64,000 nucleotides of DNA, from positions 83,309,941 through 83,373,940 of the forward strand of contig CM036753.1 in NCBI GenBank assembly GCA_020796225.1, in the 5' to 3' direction. Under the pieces are notes generated by a model. The model searched no databases and had not been told where the DNA came from. It saw only the letters and a list, made by a program, of their open reading frames with translations. Position 1 is the first letter of the stretch; each line of letters starts with the position of its first letter. The DNA is from Arion vulgaris. Its lineage: Eukaryota > Mollusca > Gastropoda > Stylommatophora > Arionidae. Both the position numbers and the translations under genes were made by a program. This document shows positions 23,816 to 35,715 of this stretch, one piece after another.

Positions 23816-24433
23816 AATACACGTATCCGTTTAGTTTTGTGACTCAAGCCAGAGAAGTACCTTAGTCTCCACCAGTACTTCCATTATCATGCTACTTGTT
23901 GTCATACTAGACGTACCACTAACTTTCTTGATATTTCTATAGTATCAACTTGTAGCGAAGGCCCTTTACGTAGTGTTACGAAAACACACACATACTATAT
24001 TTATCTCAATGTATTACCGAGCTGGTCTTTGTTAGATAGGACAATATTCCAAAAGTTCAGTAAGAATAAATAGTCCATAAAACGTAACGATTCACAGAAG
24101 ACTTCTAACATAACATAATATAACGTAGATATGTGACATAATTTCAAATAATTAGTTTACATGGAACCATGGCAAAGTGACGTCTTGACAATTCTAAAGT
24201 TACCAAACATTACAACCAAAAGGAATCACTAAAACATGTATTTAAAAATAGAACAAAAATTGTTGTTTCAGAGTTTATGTTCCTAGAAGAACAACAAAGA
24301 CATCGTAACCACCAAAAATACGTTCAACAGAATACGTTCAAACAGAAAAATACGTTCAACAACTAATATACTGTACCACGTGTTTGTGAATTTGACAAAG
24401 ATTGTGTTAGTAAGACATGAATCTATGAGAGAT
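23816..24433. other. No feature recognised
   Basis: AT-rich sequence with no recognisable feature. Confidence 0.4.
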
Positions 24434-24775
24434 CTTCTTCTTCTTTTGTCAGCACACTGTTACCGGGTTGTTAACGCAGTGTCGTGGTTTTATGTATTTG
24501 TCTTGCGCTTCTCTGGTGACTTGTGTTTTCTTAGTCCCCTGGCAGAATTCAACTACATTATCTATCCACCTTTTCCTCGGTCTTCCTCTTGCCTTCCTTC
24601 CTGATATTGTGTTGTGGAAAGTTTCATAGGCAGTTTGGTCTGTTCGCATTGTTACTAAGTTGTCAAACCACTTCATTCTCTGTTTCGCTATATAATTCAA
24701 GCATGGTCTTGTGCCAACCTTTTCTCTGATGCTGGTATTCGTTACTCTGTCGATTCTTGCTATGAGAGATAATGT
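24434..24775 (-). mobile_element. LINE family B 3' end
   Basis: Minus-strand frame 24449-24700 reads NYIAKQRMKWFDNLVTMRTD then ISGRKARGRPRKRWIDNVVE and ends near PRHCVNNPVTVC; the 3' terminus is a GAAGAAGAAG tail. It matches the copies at 35530-35715, 36045-36352 and 44598-45022. 5'-truncated, C-terminal part only. Confidence 0.8.
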
Positions 24776-25149
24776 TAAAATATTTAGTATTCATGTAAAC
24801 GTGTATATACACTTATATACTGTTATATGAAAATACACTGAAGAAATTGACGTTTCATGAACACATTAAGAAACAATAGAAGTAATCTTGAAACCGTTAT
24901 GAATGAAGAGTGCGTTGTTGACAAAGATCAAAAAGAAACAATGCATATATTTTGAACACATAAAGAGACACGACACACCGCTAAAGACCAAACTAGGTGG
25001 TAAGATTACGGGTAAACGAGCACAATGAAGTCAGCAATATATTTAATAGAAGAACATTAAAACATGGTCAAAGAACAGTTTGGAAGAATACACCACAATA
25101 TCAAAAGATGGAAAGTGTTGGTATTCCACTACGATCAATAGTTGATAAA
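24776..25149. other. No feature recognised
   Basis: AT-rich sequence with no recognisable feature. Confidence 0.4.
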
Positions 25150-25407
25150 GCGGGTCTAAAGACAATGGGGCTGACTTCATTGCACCGGATTTTCACACTT
25201 GACTTGTTCTCTCTCCGCAGAAATGATACGCATCTGCAGCGAACTTTGCATAAAGCACGATGTCAGTAGCTCCAGCAACAATACTAGAGATGCCCGAAAA
25301 AATGTACTCATGAACAAAACAACCCGTTCTGGTGTCGAACCCACGACCTCGGAACATAAGGCAAACGGCGTAACCACTTTGCAGCAGAGACTCTTTTTCC
25401 TCTTCAT
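25150..25407 (-). mobile_element. tRNA-derived SINE (family A)
   Basis: Minus strand: box A region AAGTGGTTACGCCGTTTGCC, box B GTGGGTTCGACACCAG, then a body with GAGCTACTGACATCGTGC and the 3' motif GCAATGAAGTCAGCCCCATT. It shares this layout with 48855-49051 and 50378-50625. No clear TSD was found. Confidence 0.75.
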
Positions 25408-26274
25408 CAGTTAAATAGATGGAAATAAAATGTGTTAATTAATTCAGCACAAAAGTTGTCATCGTTTGTGAATAAAATATTGTCATATGAAGTGTTTCAA
25501 TGATATAGACGAACAATCATGGAGTGTGCATGAGCTATTCAGCTGATGGAGCCATCAAACACGATTTCCCACTAAATATGGACAAAAATTCATGTTGGCA
25601 AAACGAAAGTCATTCTGTTTTGATAATACTTGAGACTTCATCATTATGTACTTTTGGTTTAATTTCTCCGTTATCGTCAATAGTTCTTCAACTTATTATG
25701 CCCATCCATTTATTCTATCTGTCTTCTTATGTATTTGTTTTTTGGGTTTCGATACATTCTGCCAATTTTTGAATATTTTTGTTCACAGTTTATTTTATTT
25801 TTTTAATGCATGCCTCTTGTTTCTGCTTCATGACTCTATTTTCTAGCATTTTATTTCTATATATTTTTCTTTGTCTTATTTTCAGGTTTTTTTCTTATTT
25901 CTTTGTCTATTTTTACAGACAGGTTTGTTCTATAATCTTCTCCTTTCTCTTCTTTTATTTGTAATTTCGTCAGTCATACATACTTCATTTTTCTTTTTTT
26001 TCTTGTTGCTACTCTATCGTTCACTATTTGTATTCTTAATCTCCAGCAATCCCATTTGTAATTCTATATTCTCATTTTGGATTTTCTTTTCTGTATTTTA
26101 AAGTAATTTTGTTAGACTGTCATATTTATTTTTCCCTTCAGACAGATGTTTTATTAACATTTGGTTGTTTCAATGTCAATGTTTCTACTTCGGGCTCCTT
26201 TTACTTATTATTCTATATCCCTTTAAAGCTTTATGTGCATCTTCCTTATTGCAGTATCGCAATCCTTCACGTGA
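25408..26274. other. Unassigned; T-rich block 25640-26110
   Basis: Strongly T-rich on the plus strand, giving overlapping phenylalanine/leucine-rich frames in all three plus frames (25646-26101). These look like membrane proteins but are composition artefacts. No gene called. Confidence 0.5.
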
Positions 26275-27360
26275 TAAATTGGTAACTTTTCACATGACTA
26301 GTTGGTAGCCATACACATGACAAGTTGGTAACCTTTCACATGACAAGTTGGTAACTTGTCACATTAAAAGTTGGTAGCCCTTTAATGACAAGTTGGTAAC
26401 CCTTCACATGACAAGTTGGTAACCCTTCACATGACAAGTTGGTAACCCTTCAATGACAAGTTGGTAACTTGTCACATTAAAAGTTGGTAGCCCTTTAATG
26501 ACAAGTTGGTAACCCTTCACATGACAAGTTGGTAACCCTTCACATGACAAGTTGGTAACCCTTCACATGACAAGTTGGTAACCCTTCACATGACAAGTTG
26601 GTACAACTAACTTCACATGACAAGTTGGTAACCCTTCACATGACAAGTTGGTAACTCTTCACATGACAAGGGTTTGGGAACCTTTCAATGACAAGTTGGT
26701 AACCCTTCACATGACAGGTTGGTAACTCTTCACATGACAAGTTGGTAACCCTTCACATGACAAGTTGGTAACCTTTCACATGACAAGTTGGTAACCCTTC
26801 ACATGACAGTTGGTAACTCTTCACATGACAAGTTGGTAACCCTTCAATGACAAGTTGGTAACTCTTCACATGACAGGTTGGTATCCCTTCACATCAAAAG
26901 TTGGTAACCCTTCACATGACAAGTTGGTAACCCTTCACATGACAAGTTGGTAACCTTCAATGACAAGTTGGTAACCTTCACATGACAAGTTGGTAACCTT
27001 CACATGACAAGTTGGTAACTCTTCACATGACAAGTTGGTAACCCTTCACATGACAAGTTGGTAACTCTTCACATGACAGGTTGGTAACTCTTCACATGAC
27101 AAGTTGGTAACCCTTCACATGACAGGTTGGTAACTCTTCACATGACAAGTTGGTAACCCTTCACATGACAATTTGGTAACTCTTCACATGACAAGTTGGT
27201 AACCCTTCACATGACAAGTTGGTAACTCTTCACATCAAAAGTTGGTAACTCTTCACATCAAAAGTTGGTAACCCTTCATATGTTAAGTTGATAACCCTTC
27301 ATATGTTAAGTTGATAGCCCTTCATATGCTAAGTTGGTGGTCCTTCATATTATAAGTGGA
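26275..27360. repeat. 23-bp minisatellite, about 46 copies
   Basis: Unit GACAAGTTGGTAACCCTTCA + CAT. Variants include loss of the CAC triplet (CTTCAATGAC), GACAGGTTGG, CATCAAAAGTTGG, and degenerate edge copies (ATGTTAAGTTGATAACC at 27280-27310). A block near 26355-26480 appears twice (TTGTCACATTAAAAGTTGG), showing block duplication. Confidence 0.95.
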
Positions 27361-27732
27361 TAACCAGTTGCACTGCGTGATTCAAAAACATGAAATCTGA
27401 ACAGAATAATAATGAATGAAACTCAGAGAATTGTTATATATACCGGCTACGCAGAATAAGAGGAGGGTGCTGGACATATTTAATTATCACATAGATGGTG
27501 CGCCAATTCTGCGGAGAGAGACCATGTCATATAATATAATCTTTGTCCTTGAAACATCTTGAAATAAAGCAAATAAACAAGTTTTCAAAGACACTAAAAC
27601 ACAGAAACAGCTGAACATACTGCAACAATGGAAACTTCCTAGCTTAGGAAATGTTCATAAATTGAAAGATACATCTGGCGGTTGTATTTCTTCTACAAAA
27701 TAAACAATCAATGTTGAAATGAAATGAAAATC
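27361..27732. other. No feature recognised
   Basis: AT-rich, no recognisable feature. Confidence 0.4.
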
Positions 27733-27975
27733 ATGGCATATCCTTTACAGGACGTAGCCATCAACCACAGTAAACGAGTAGTTGATTTTCTACACACCAG
27801 TTATACGTTCAGTAGTTTGCCATTGCTTTCTCAACAGTGATGTCTATTTTTACGTTTCATAAAAGTCCCACGAAAATGAATTTGCTTCCAATCTGCTTCG
27901 TGCCCACCGTGAAGTTTGAACCAGGTACGCTTGGGTTGTGATCGAGCTAACTACCGCTTAAGCTACAGGCTCACA
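27733..27975 (-). mobile_element. tRNA-derived SINE (family B)
   Basis: Minus strand: box A GTAGCTTAAGCGGTAG, GTTAGCTCGATCACAACCC, box B CTGGTTCAAACTTC, then the body with AGAAAGCAATGGCAAACTAC and the 3' end GGATATGCCATGATTTTCAT. ACAATCAATGTT/ACAATAAACGTT at the two sides may be a decayed TSD. Confidence 0.8.
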
Positions 27976-28384
27976 ATAAACGTTACAGGACTTAAAAACC
28001 AAAAATCATTACCTACATTAACTCACATCTTCTTTACAAAAAGCACAAACCGTCAACAAAGAAAAAGTATTGCATCTAAACCTAAACAAATGTGGTACTA
28101 CAGAAAATGAAAAAGTTTACCTCTTGACAAGAACATCTGAATGACCTGAATAAATTTTAAGTGAAAATCTCATGAAAACTAGAGCGAAATATCATTATCA
28201 AAATTGTGGGAAAGATCACACGCAACTCCAGAATATAAAGAACGATAAAACGTATTGTCACACAAAAAACTGACCCTTAACTTTAGGTTGAACATGACAC
28301 TACAGACTGAGTTGCGTGTAAAGAAAGTTTAACATTGGGGGACATATTTGTGTACTAGTGAACTGAGAACGCAAAAACAGCAAT

Positions 28385-28488
28385 ACTTATCCTTCACGAC
28401 TGGGCGTTCTATGGAGAGGACGACAACAAAAGAAATACTTATCCTTCACGACTGGGCGTTCTATGGAGAGGACGGCAACAAAAAATAT
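28385..28488. repeat. 52-bp direct duplication
   Basis: ACTTATCCTTCACGACTGGG ... GGAGAGGACGACAACAAAAG occurs twice, with starts at 28385 and 28437, almost identical. Confidence 0.9.
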
Positions 28489-28510
28489 GCTTTCCAAGAT
28501 GGCGCTACTT

Positions 28511-28721
28511 TTTTTTTTTTTAACCGATCCAGAAGCACTTGAGCTTTCAGCTCTTCGGCTCGTGCCATGGACATCGTAACTCTTCTGTTCGGTGCCACGA
28601 ACACCGTAAATCTAGTGAACCTGTGGCTTTTCTGCCAGCCCGTGCAACTGAACCCGCATTCGTAGGGAACTTGTCATCCGTAGTCCCAAAGCGCTACGAA
28701 CACGCTGGGCAGGCGGGCAAT
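28511..28721 (-). mobile_element. tRNA-derived SINE (family C) with TSD
   Basis: A perfect 13-bp TSD GATGGCGCTACTT flanks it (28498-28510 and 28722-28734). The plus strand starts with a T tract (a poly(A) tail on the minus strand), and the far end carries the tRNA-like head. The body matches 14112-14305. A recent insertion, judging by the perfect TSD. Confidence 0.92.
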
Positions 28722-28844
28722 GATGGCGCTACTTCCAGACCCTGAGATGGTTTATGAATGGTCTACATGAGTCGAATCGTTTAGTTCATTGAAACTACTG
28801 GCTATACTAATAGCCGTCCATCGCAAGCGATGATGACAACAATC

Positions 28845-29703
28845 TCAGACGTGTACTGTTGCACCTCTCTGGTGTGTGCGGAGGTGACTGTAGAGTCCAA
28901 TCCTAGAACAGAATCCCCGACCACAGGTGGGGCATACATGATCAAGGTTAGACATGTGCGTGTTGTGTGCTCTGTCTTTTCGCGCTGCTCGTTTTCTCTG
29001 TGACTGAACAATACGATGATTCTCAGCTATTCGGGTTCCTCTTTTGTTGGTACAGCGCCACATTTGGCGATCTTGCGCAAGGATTCCCAGCACGTATTGT
29101 CTATATCGAAGCATTTCAGAGACACTTTAAGAGTGTCTTTAAAGCGTTTTTTCTGTCCACCTGCTAAACGTCTGCCCCTTCAAGCTCGCCATACATCAAC
29201 TGTTTTGGGATGCGTTTATCAGGCATTCGAGCAACGTGACCGACCCATCTCAGTTGGGCCTTCTGCAACAGGGTGTTGACGCTTGGGATCTTTGCTCTTG
29301 TGAGGACTTCGCTGTCTGGAATTTTGTCCTGCCAGTTTATTTTTAGTATTCTGCGTAGACAGCTTGTGTGGAAATGGTTTAATTTTCTTGCGTGTCTGCT
29401 ATACACTGTCCATGTCTCGCTTGCGTACAGCAGCGTTGTTAGCACTATGGCCTGGTAAACTTTCAGCTTTGTGACTATGCTTATCCCCTTCCGTTCCCAC
29501 ACAGTGACACGTAACCTTCCGAACGCAGCACTGGCTTTGGATATCCTATTGTGGACCTCAGAATCTATGTTTGCCGATCTGGATAGGAGGCTGCCAAGAT
29601 AAGCAAAGTTGTCCGTTGACTGGAGACGCTGGTGTTTAATGTTGATCTCTCTCTTTAGCCTGTTACGCCCCTGGCGTTTAGGGCAGCAACAAACGTACAC
29701 CAT
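28845..29703 (-). pseudogene. LINE D C-terminal domain with C2H2 finger
   Basis: Two overlapping minus-strand frames. The upstream one (to 29164) covers the post-RT helical region from HQRLQSTDNFAYLGSLLS to KQLMYGELEGADV. After a frameshift near 29115-29165 the downstream one (28845-29114) runs LRYRQYVLGILAQDRQMWRC to a C2H2 zinc finger with paired Cys (CPTC) and His (HLRTH). The finger is a usual C-terminal nucleic-acid-binding module of this LINE type. The first ~19 codons of the frame starting at 29703 belong to the inserted LINE 3' end, not to this protein. Confidence 0.85.
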
Positions 29704-31940
29704 TCTTCCCTGTTCATGGCCTTCCTCTGTATTGTGTTCCAGCTATGATTCATTTCCTTCAGCTCTTGCTCTATCGTTCTCCTCCAGGTTGTCTTGGGTC
29801 TTCCACGCTTTCGCCTACCCTCTGGAGTCCATCTCAGTGCAGTTTTCGTGTCGGAGCCAGTCTCCATGCGCATCACATGTCCAATCCATCTCCAGCGTCG
29901 TCTTCGGATGATAGTGCCCATATTCTCTTGTTGGCATCGTGCAAGCAATTCTTGATTCGAGATAGTAGTCGGCCAGTACACGCGTAAGATTTTTCGCAGA
30001 CAAGTTGTATGAAAGGCGGAGAGTCTGGACATATCCTGTTCTGTCATTCTCCAGCATTCCGATCCGTACAGCAAAGTTGACAGCACACAGCTGTTATAGA
30101 TACTAGTCTTGGTTCTGATGCTGTATTGGGCAGATTTCCAGGCGGTCTGAAGGGTCAGTGAATGCACTGCGTGCTTTACTCAGTCTGTTTTTAATGTCAG
30201 ATCCAGCGCCTCCTTCATTGCTAATAACACTTCCAAGGTATGTGAAAGCGGTTGTATCTCGGAGGGTTTTACCTTCTAGTTTGACTGGTGCTGGGGTTGC
30301 TATGTTCAGAGTCATTACTTCAGTTTTCTTCTGATTTATTTTCAGCCCAACCATCTCACTATATTGGTTAAGGCGGCAGGTCTTTTCCTGGATATCTCTA
30401 TGTGTATGAGATAGGAGTGCGATGTCATCTGCAAAATCTAGGTCTTCCAGAGTGGTTGTGAGCGTCCATCTAATACCTCTTGCCTTATCTTCCGTTGTTT
30501 TACGCATCACCCAATCTATGACAGTGTTGAATAATAGGCTGACATAACACATCCTTGTCGCACGCCTGTTTTTACTTCAAACTTTAGTTCTGAAGTTTCA
30601 ACACTGCATGCAAACTTGCTGTAGCAGCTTTTATAATATTTATAAAACACAGTGGGATTCCATACCATCTTAAGATACGCCATAGACTTTCGCGGTGTAT
30701 GCTATCAAAAGCCTTTTCAAAATCTACAAAGTTGATATAGAGTTTGCTTTGCCATTCTGTGCATTGTTCTATGATATTTCTAAGAGCAAATATTTGGCCT
30801 ATACAGCTCCGTCCTCTGCGAAATCCTGCTTGTTCCTTTCTCAGTTTCTTATCCACAGCGTCAGTAATACGTTGTACGATGATTTTGCTTAAGATTTTAC
30901 TTGGGACAGAAAGCAGTGTTATTCCACGCCAATTATTACAATCGGCAAGGAGCCCTTTTTGGGTATCTTGATGATGACTCCTCTGTTCCATGCATCAGGT
31001 ATTATTTGAGCATTCCATATAGTAGTAAACAAGGGTTGCAATATATTAGCTGCAAGTTCTGGGTCTATTTTGAATAGTTCTGCGTTTAAGTTATCATTCC
31101 CTGGTGCCTTGTTATTCTTAAGAGATTTAATTGCTGTAATGATCTCATCCTGGCTGGGTGTTTCAATGCCAATTTCTAACTCCTCTGTTGGTTCTGGTAT
31201 GTCTGCTACTACCGTTGGAGGTGGTCTGTTTAGCAATTCTTTAAAATGCTCTGTCCATCGTATTTCTTGTTCCTTTTCCGTTGTCAATAGTATTCCATTC
31301 TTATCCTTTATGAGAGTATTTGATCTTCTGTAATGTTTCCCTCTTATTAGCTTTGTAATTTTGTACACTGTTCCCTGATCACACTTTTTTGCTGCTTCTT
31401 CTGCCTGTACTGCCAGGTCTTCAACATACATTCTTTTGTCGGCTCTCACAGCCCGTTTGATTTCTTTACTTGCGCTTTTGTACTGTTCTTGGTATCTTGC
31501 TTTCAGTCTTTCGGACTTTGCTTCTAACAATTTCTTTTAATATTCTTCGGCTGTCTATTATTTTCCATGTTGTTGGTGTTATCCATTCTTTTCTTTTCTT
31601 TGTGCGGTACCCTAGACATGTTTCACTGCTCTGGCTATATATAGATGCTATGTTGTCCCATGTTCTATCTATGTTGTCAGTTTCATCCGTAGTTTCATTA
31701 CTTTCTAGGGCTTGGAATCTGTTCTTTATCTGCATTATAAACTTATCCCTTACTTCCGTGTCTTTTAGTCTATCCACATCGAACCTCTTTGGAAGTTTTT
31801 CTGTTGTCCTGTTTTTCTTAGTTTAAGTTTGACATAAGCTGTGACTAGGTGGTGGTCACTACCAACATCTGCACCTCTCTTGACTACAACATCTAGCAGC
31901 GAGCGTCTCCAGGGTCCATTGATCATTATATGGTCTATTT
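29647..31940 (-). mobile_element. LINE family C inserted into LINE D
   Basis: A 2294-bp 5'-truncated LINE bounded by a 16-bp TSD, GGTGTTTAATGTTGAT (29631-29646) and GGTATTTAATGTTGAT (31941-31956), one mismatch. The TSD is part of the LINE D codons for 'INIKHQ', so removing the insert joins LINE D in order. Truncation at the 5' side falls inside the endonuclease domain. Coding content is described in the next entry. Confidence 0.93.
29655..31938 (-). pseudogene. LINE C polyprotein: endonuclease end, RT, C-terminus
   Basis: Minus-strand order: end of the apurinic-type endonuclease (QIDHIMINGPWRRSLLDVVV then GADVGSDHHLVTAYV, with the conserved SDHHLV), a linker (RDKFIMQIKNRFQALE), then the RT: KAPGNDNLNAELFK, a frameshift near 30925-30990, NNWRGITLLSVPSKILSKII, QAGFRRGRSCIGQIFALRNI, motif A FVDFEKAFDSIHRESLW, a frameshift near 30580, motif C DFADDIALLSHTHRDIQEK, then FTYLGSVISNEGGAGSDIKN, LLYGSECWRMTEQDM, RWRWIGHVMRMETGSDTK and KRGRPKTTWRRTIEQELKE, ending VAALNARGVTG. 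At least four frameshifts; catalytic FADD retained. Dead copy, but fairly young. Confidence 0.9.
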
Positions 31941-32762
31941 GGTATTTAATGTTGATGACTGGATCGTAATACTGTTTTCTAGGGGCGGGCTGGAACATGA
32001 CCTCTGTTTTTTGGTGTTAATGGTGAGGCCAAACCTATCACAGGCCATTGAGAACTTGTCCATGTAAGTCTGCATTTCTTCCTCAGAGTTGGTAGCGAGG
32101 GCACAGTCATCAGCAAACAACAGGTTGGAGATAGTTGATTCTTTTACCTTGGTGGAGGATTTTAACCTCCGAAGATTAAATAGGTTACCGTCTGTCATGT
32201 ATCTAATCTTTACCCCATGTTCGTCGCCCTCCCAAAAGACATCCGTGAGCATGGCAGCAAACATCATGCTGAAGAGTGTTGGGGCCAGTACACAGCCCTG
32301 TTTGACGCCGTTGGTGACATGGAAGGCTTCCGACAGCTCCCTTCGTCAAGTACACGTGCCATCATGCCCTCGTGAAACTGTTGGACGATCTTGATGAATT
32401 TCCTTGGGCATCCAAATTTTTCCATGATCTTCCATAGACCCTCCTGTTAACCGTGTCGAAAGCCTTTGTCAGATCGACAAAGACCATATAGAGGTTACGG
32501 TGCTGCTCTTGGCATTTCTCCTGTAGTTGGCGAGCAGCAAATATCATGTCTGCTGTTCCGCGACCTGCCCGGAAGCCACATTGGGTCTCAGGGAGTAAGT
32601 CCTGTTCCAGGTGATCGATTAATCGATTGAGGAGGACTCTGGCCAGTATTTTGCCAGCGATTGACAGGAGGAGATCCCTATGGTTATCGCAGGCCTGGCG
32701 GTTTCCTTTCCGCTTTTACAGGTGGACAATAGTGGCATCCAGTAAAGCAATACTGGCTATAC

Positions 32763-33075
32763 ACTCTGTTTAATAACGGAACAACAACAAAGTGCAAGAA
32801 AATAACTTGGTTACTGTATACAATAAAAAATATATGCTACAAAAAGATACAGGTTAGCTGTATAAATAAGAGGAAAACAAGGGACTTGTGTGCAGCATTC
32901 GTTTCGATGTCATGTGTAGGGAGACATCAGAGTTAAGACAAACTACCTTAAAGAGATACGCCCATGACATGTTACAGAAGAAAGATTTACTGAAACGACT
33001 ATCATCAATCTTTGAACTGTTCAGTGACTTCATCACTAAACCTGATAACTATTTGAAAACCAGTATTGGTGGAAC
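32763..33075. other. No feature recognised
   Basis: Short open frames on both strands without known motifs. Confidence 0.4.
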
Positions 33076-33440
33076 AAGCTGGTAGCTTGTTGTACATGCT
33101 AGAAGTATGTCTGTACATGCTAGAAGTTTAATATAACATGCTTGAAGTCTTTTACATTACAGTCTGGCAGTGATATGTACCATGATGTGTCATGCTAGTG
33201 GTCGATTGCTTTGCAAACTGGCAGTTCTTTGACGTGGTATGCTAGCAGTTCTTCACTTTGCTGTCTAATAGATTTTTGGCTCTACATTCTTGTAATCCTG
33301 TACATCACATATGACAGTGATTTGACGTGACACGTTGGTAAACGTTTATATCACTGTTTGGAAGTTCTTTAACTAAGAAATTAATAATAATGTACATCTC
33401 TGATTGACAGTCCTTATTGACAAGTTGACAGCCCTTCTTA
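33076..33440. repeat. Very degenerate ~30-bp tandem repeat
   Basis: ACATGCTAGAAGT, ACATGCTTGAAGT, TCATGCTAGTGGT, GTATGCTAGCAGT and similar phrases recur roughly every 25-40 bp, with GGCAGT/GACAGT variants. An old, decayed minisatellite. Confidence 0.6.
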
Positions 33441-33640
33441 GCATGACAGTGTAATCATCATCATTATCATTAGGAACTCTTTTTATACTATGTGGTGTAT
33501 AGCGCAATACGGTGTTAGGTCTGTATTTTTTATTGATCATCGGCACACGATGGCGATGTGGTCAACATCACGTCAGTAGCCTTTATATCCCAGTACTTTT
33601 CCTGGTACTCAGTTGAGGCTGGGTCGATCTGAGACTAGTC
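33441..33640 (-). mobile_element. Possible retroposon 3' end with ATG-repeat tail
   Basis: On the minus strand a moderately GC-rich stretch (CAACTGAGTACCAGGAAAAG ... CGCTATACACCACATAG) ends in TAATGATGATAATGATGATG. A trinucleotide tail after a structured stretch is typical of LINE/SINE 3' ends. The family is unknown and no second copy is in the window. Confidence 0.4.
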
Positions 33641-33974
33641 TAAGAAGCAAGCTCACTAACATCTACACTACTGCGGCTCTCAGACAGTGCAATAAAGACA
33701 AGATAAATAATGACTGTATTCACTTGCAAACACCGTATAAATTATTCTTCTGGTGCTATATATATTTTATTTTAATACTTATTAAATATTTGTGTATTTG
33801 ATACTACTTATCGCCATTTTATCTTTTCTGTTATGATTCACCTCAACTACAATTATGAAAATAATAGTATATATAAGTTGATTATCAAACATGTTGTACC
33901 ATTGTAACGTATATGAATAGATAACGTCGTCTGCAAGCTTTACATGTGTTAACATGTAAATTCTATATCAGATG
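33641..33974. other. No feature recognised
   Basis: AT-rich with no recognisable feature. Confidence 0.4.
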
Positions 33975-34074
33975 CACATTTTGTTCTTTAACGAAGAAAT
34001 TCTTCCAAACAAACATCTGCAAAGTTTGATAGAATCTTCTTAAAGGAGACATAAATACGAGAACAAATGGAATC

Positions 34075-34470
34075 ATGCAACAGAGCCGTGTGTTCAACAA
34101 ATCGATGCACGTAACAAATTCGTGTATATAAACAAATCTATACACGTAACAGATTCGTGTACACAATTAAATCGATACTGTAACAGATTCGTGTACACAA
34201 ATAAATCGATATATGCAACAGATTCGTTTACACAAACAAATTGATACTTGCAACAGATTCAAGCACATAAGCAACTAGATACAATCAACAGATTCGTGTA
34301 CACAAGCAAATTATCATATGCAACAATGCTGTGTACCGAACAAAAGTAATACAAAAAGCTTCTTCGTGTACATGCAACTGTATCGTTGAAATAACCAACT
34401 TCATAAATGCAACTATGTCGTCTTCATAAAAGAAATTAATACATGCAACTATGTCTACATAAATAAATCA
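34075..34470. repeat. Degenerate ~35-bp tandem repeat
   Basis: Phrases like CAACAGATTCGTGTACACAA followed by ATAAATCGATA repeat with a period of about 33-37 bp and many substitutions (roughly 10-11 units). An old minisatellite. Confidence 0.8.
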
Positions 34471-34960
34471 TAACAAATTGGCAACTTTTCTTCTCAAATC
34501 CAGCGCTCCATCTTCATATCTTATCATGTTTCACGCCGCTGACAAATTAGTTTGCATCTTCAAACTTTTCTCTTCTTTTATCATGTCTGGTCGCAAGCAG
34601 TATTTAATAGCAGCCATATTATTATCTGTCCCCTGACGCGAACGTCCAGTCTAATCTCATAAAATACATCAGCGTTAGGACTGGACAGGACGGCACTTTT
34701 GTGTTTATAAGTAGGCTAATGAAAGTATTGGTATTATTTTCGGTTAAAGGAATAATCACAATTCATAATCTACAGCGATCTGATTTGCGATTGTCACTAA
34801 GACCTGTCAAACGAAGTAAGACCTGGGGATGATGTCTTCGCTCCCAGCAGATTGAATCTTGTTGATTGATTCATCATATTAGGACAGATATTAACCACAT
34901 TTTTTGTACATTTATATATATATATCTTTGGGAGCCTGTCAATCTTGATTTTAATTTGAT
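34471..34960. other. No feature recognised
   Basis: AT-rich with no recognisable feature. Confidence 0.4.
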
Positions 34961-34964
34961 TTAT

Positions 34965-35460
34965 TGCATACTTGTTTTCCGCAAAGGAAAGGTGATCCAA
35001 AATGTGGAGGCTGGTTCTGTGCGCAGGCAATGGACTGAATCCTTACAAGCGTTAACAATTTGCAGAATTACACTTATCTTCGTTCCGGATGTTGTTTGCA
35101 CATGGGTATTGTTGGCAATGAGAGCAGACAGCCTAGCTGGCTCTACCACCATATCAGGGGGTCAGCCAACGGATAGAGCTGATATTTTGAACGCTCTCAT
35201 ATAGAGTAACCTAAAGATTTTCATTTAAATCAATCCACGTCAACTACTAAATTTCAAGAGCTGGGATTGAAAATTGGAGTGTCCAGAAAAGAGCAGCCCA
35301 ACATGTATATGAGTAGGATCATAAATCAAAATCAAACTGGTACGGTCAGTTGCTGTATGATGTTGGGTATATTGTGAACTACATAGGGGCAACCATGGAC
35401 ATGTCCGGAGTGCACTGAAAATATTCCAAACGCAAACTGAAACTGATACTTGTTTTCGTT
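34965..35460 (+). mobile_element. RNase H LINE fragment, array-free reference copy
   Basis: Plus strand: VIQNVEAGSVRRQWTESLQA, LIFVPDVVCTW, MRADSLAGSTTISGGQPTDR and ADILNALI (end of an RNase H-type domain with its 'G..R.ADxLA' signature partly degraded), then KIFI, the AATCCACGTCAAC segment, and a tail ending GTCCGGAGTGCACTGAAAAT. It is the same family as 18331-23815 but contains the 72-bp source segment only once, so it shows the state before amplification. Confidence 0.75.
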
Positions 35461-35529
35461 ATTGTTGCTTTCTTTGATATTTTCCATATCGTTATAGAAA
35501 TTAATTACATTTTTCAATCCAGTGTTGAT

Positions 35530-35715
35530 GATTGTGGTCTTCCTCTCGGAAAGCAGGCCAGAGGAAGACCACAAAAAATACGCTTAGATTACATATAAAA
35601 ATCCTGTAAAAGAGCAAAAATAATATTCGCCCAAACCACCAGAAGAGCACAGAAAACCACGACACTGGGCAACAAACCTGTAGCTGTATGAAAACAACAG
35701 AAAGAAGAAGAAGTT
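35530..35715 (+). mobile_element. LINE family B 3' end
   Basis: ARGRPQKIRLDYI, then KSCKRAKIIFAQTTRRAQ, TTTLGNKPVAV and an AGAAAGAAGAAGAAG terminus. Same family as 44598-45022; only ~60 codons, with stops. Confidence 0.75.

Larger units (their letters stand above)
28808..32750 (-). mobile_element. LINE family D, interrupted by another LINE
   Basis: A 5'-truncated LINE flanked by a 12-bp TSD TACTGGCTATAC (28796-28807 and 32751-32762). Its RT part is at 31957-32750 and its C-terminal part at 28808-29630; the gap is the LINE at 29647-31940 with its own TSD. On the minus strand the protein order is 'LLLSIAGKILARVLLNRL' and 'CGFRAGRGTADMIFAARQLQ' (32545-32690), 'FVDLTKAFDTVNR' (motif A), 'GVKQGCVLAPTLFSMM' (motif B), LLFADDCALATNSEEEM (motif C, catalytic FADD), then across the insertion 'HQRLQSTDNFAYLGSLLS', 'ASETWTVYSRHARKLNHF', 'RWVGHVARMPDKRIPKQL', and a C-terminal C2H2 zinc finger (CPTCGRGFCSRIGL...HLRTH). 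Frameshifts make it inactive. Confidence 0.9.

Noticed and set aside
25646..26101. Small membrane proteins rich in F and L
   Set aside because: Overlapping hydrophobic frames occur in all three plus frames of a T-rich block; a composition effect.
31765..31998. Novel fusion of a LINE RT tail with an endonuclease domain
   Set aside because: The apparent fusion is the junction of LINE C inserted in LINE D, proven by the 16-bp TSD.
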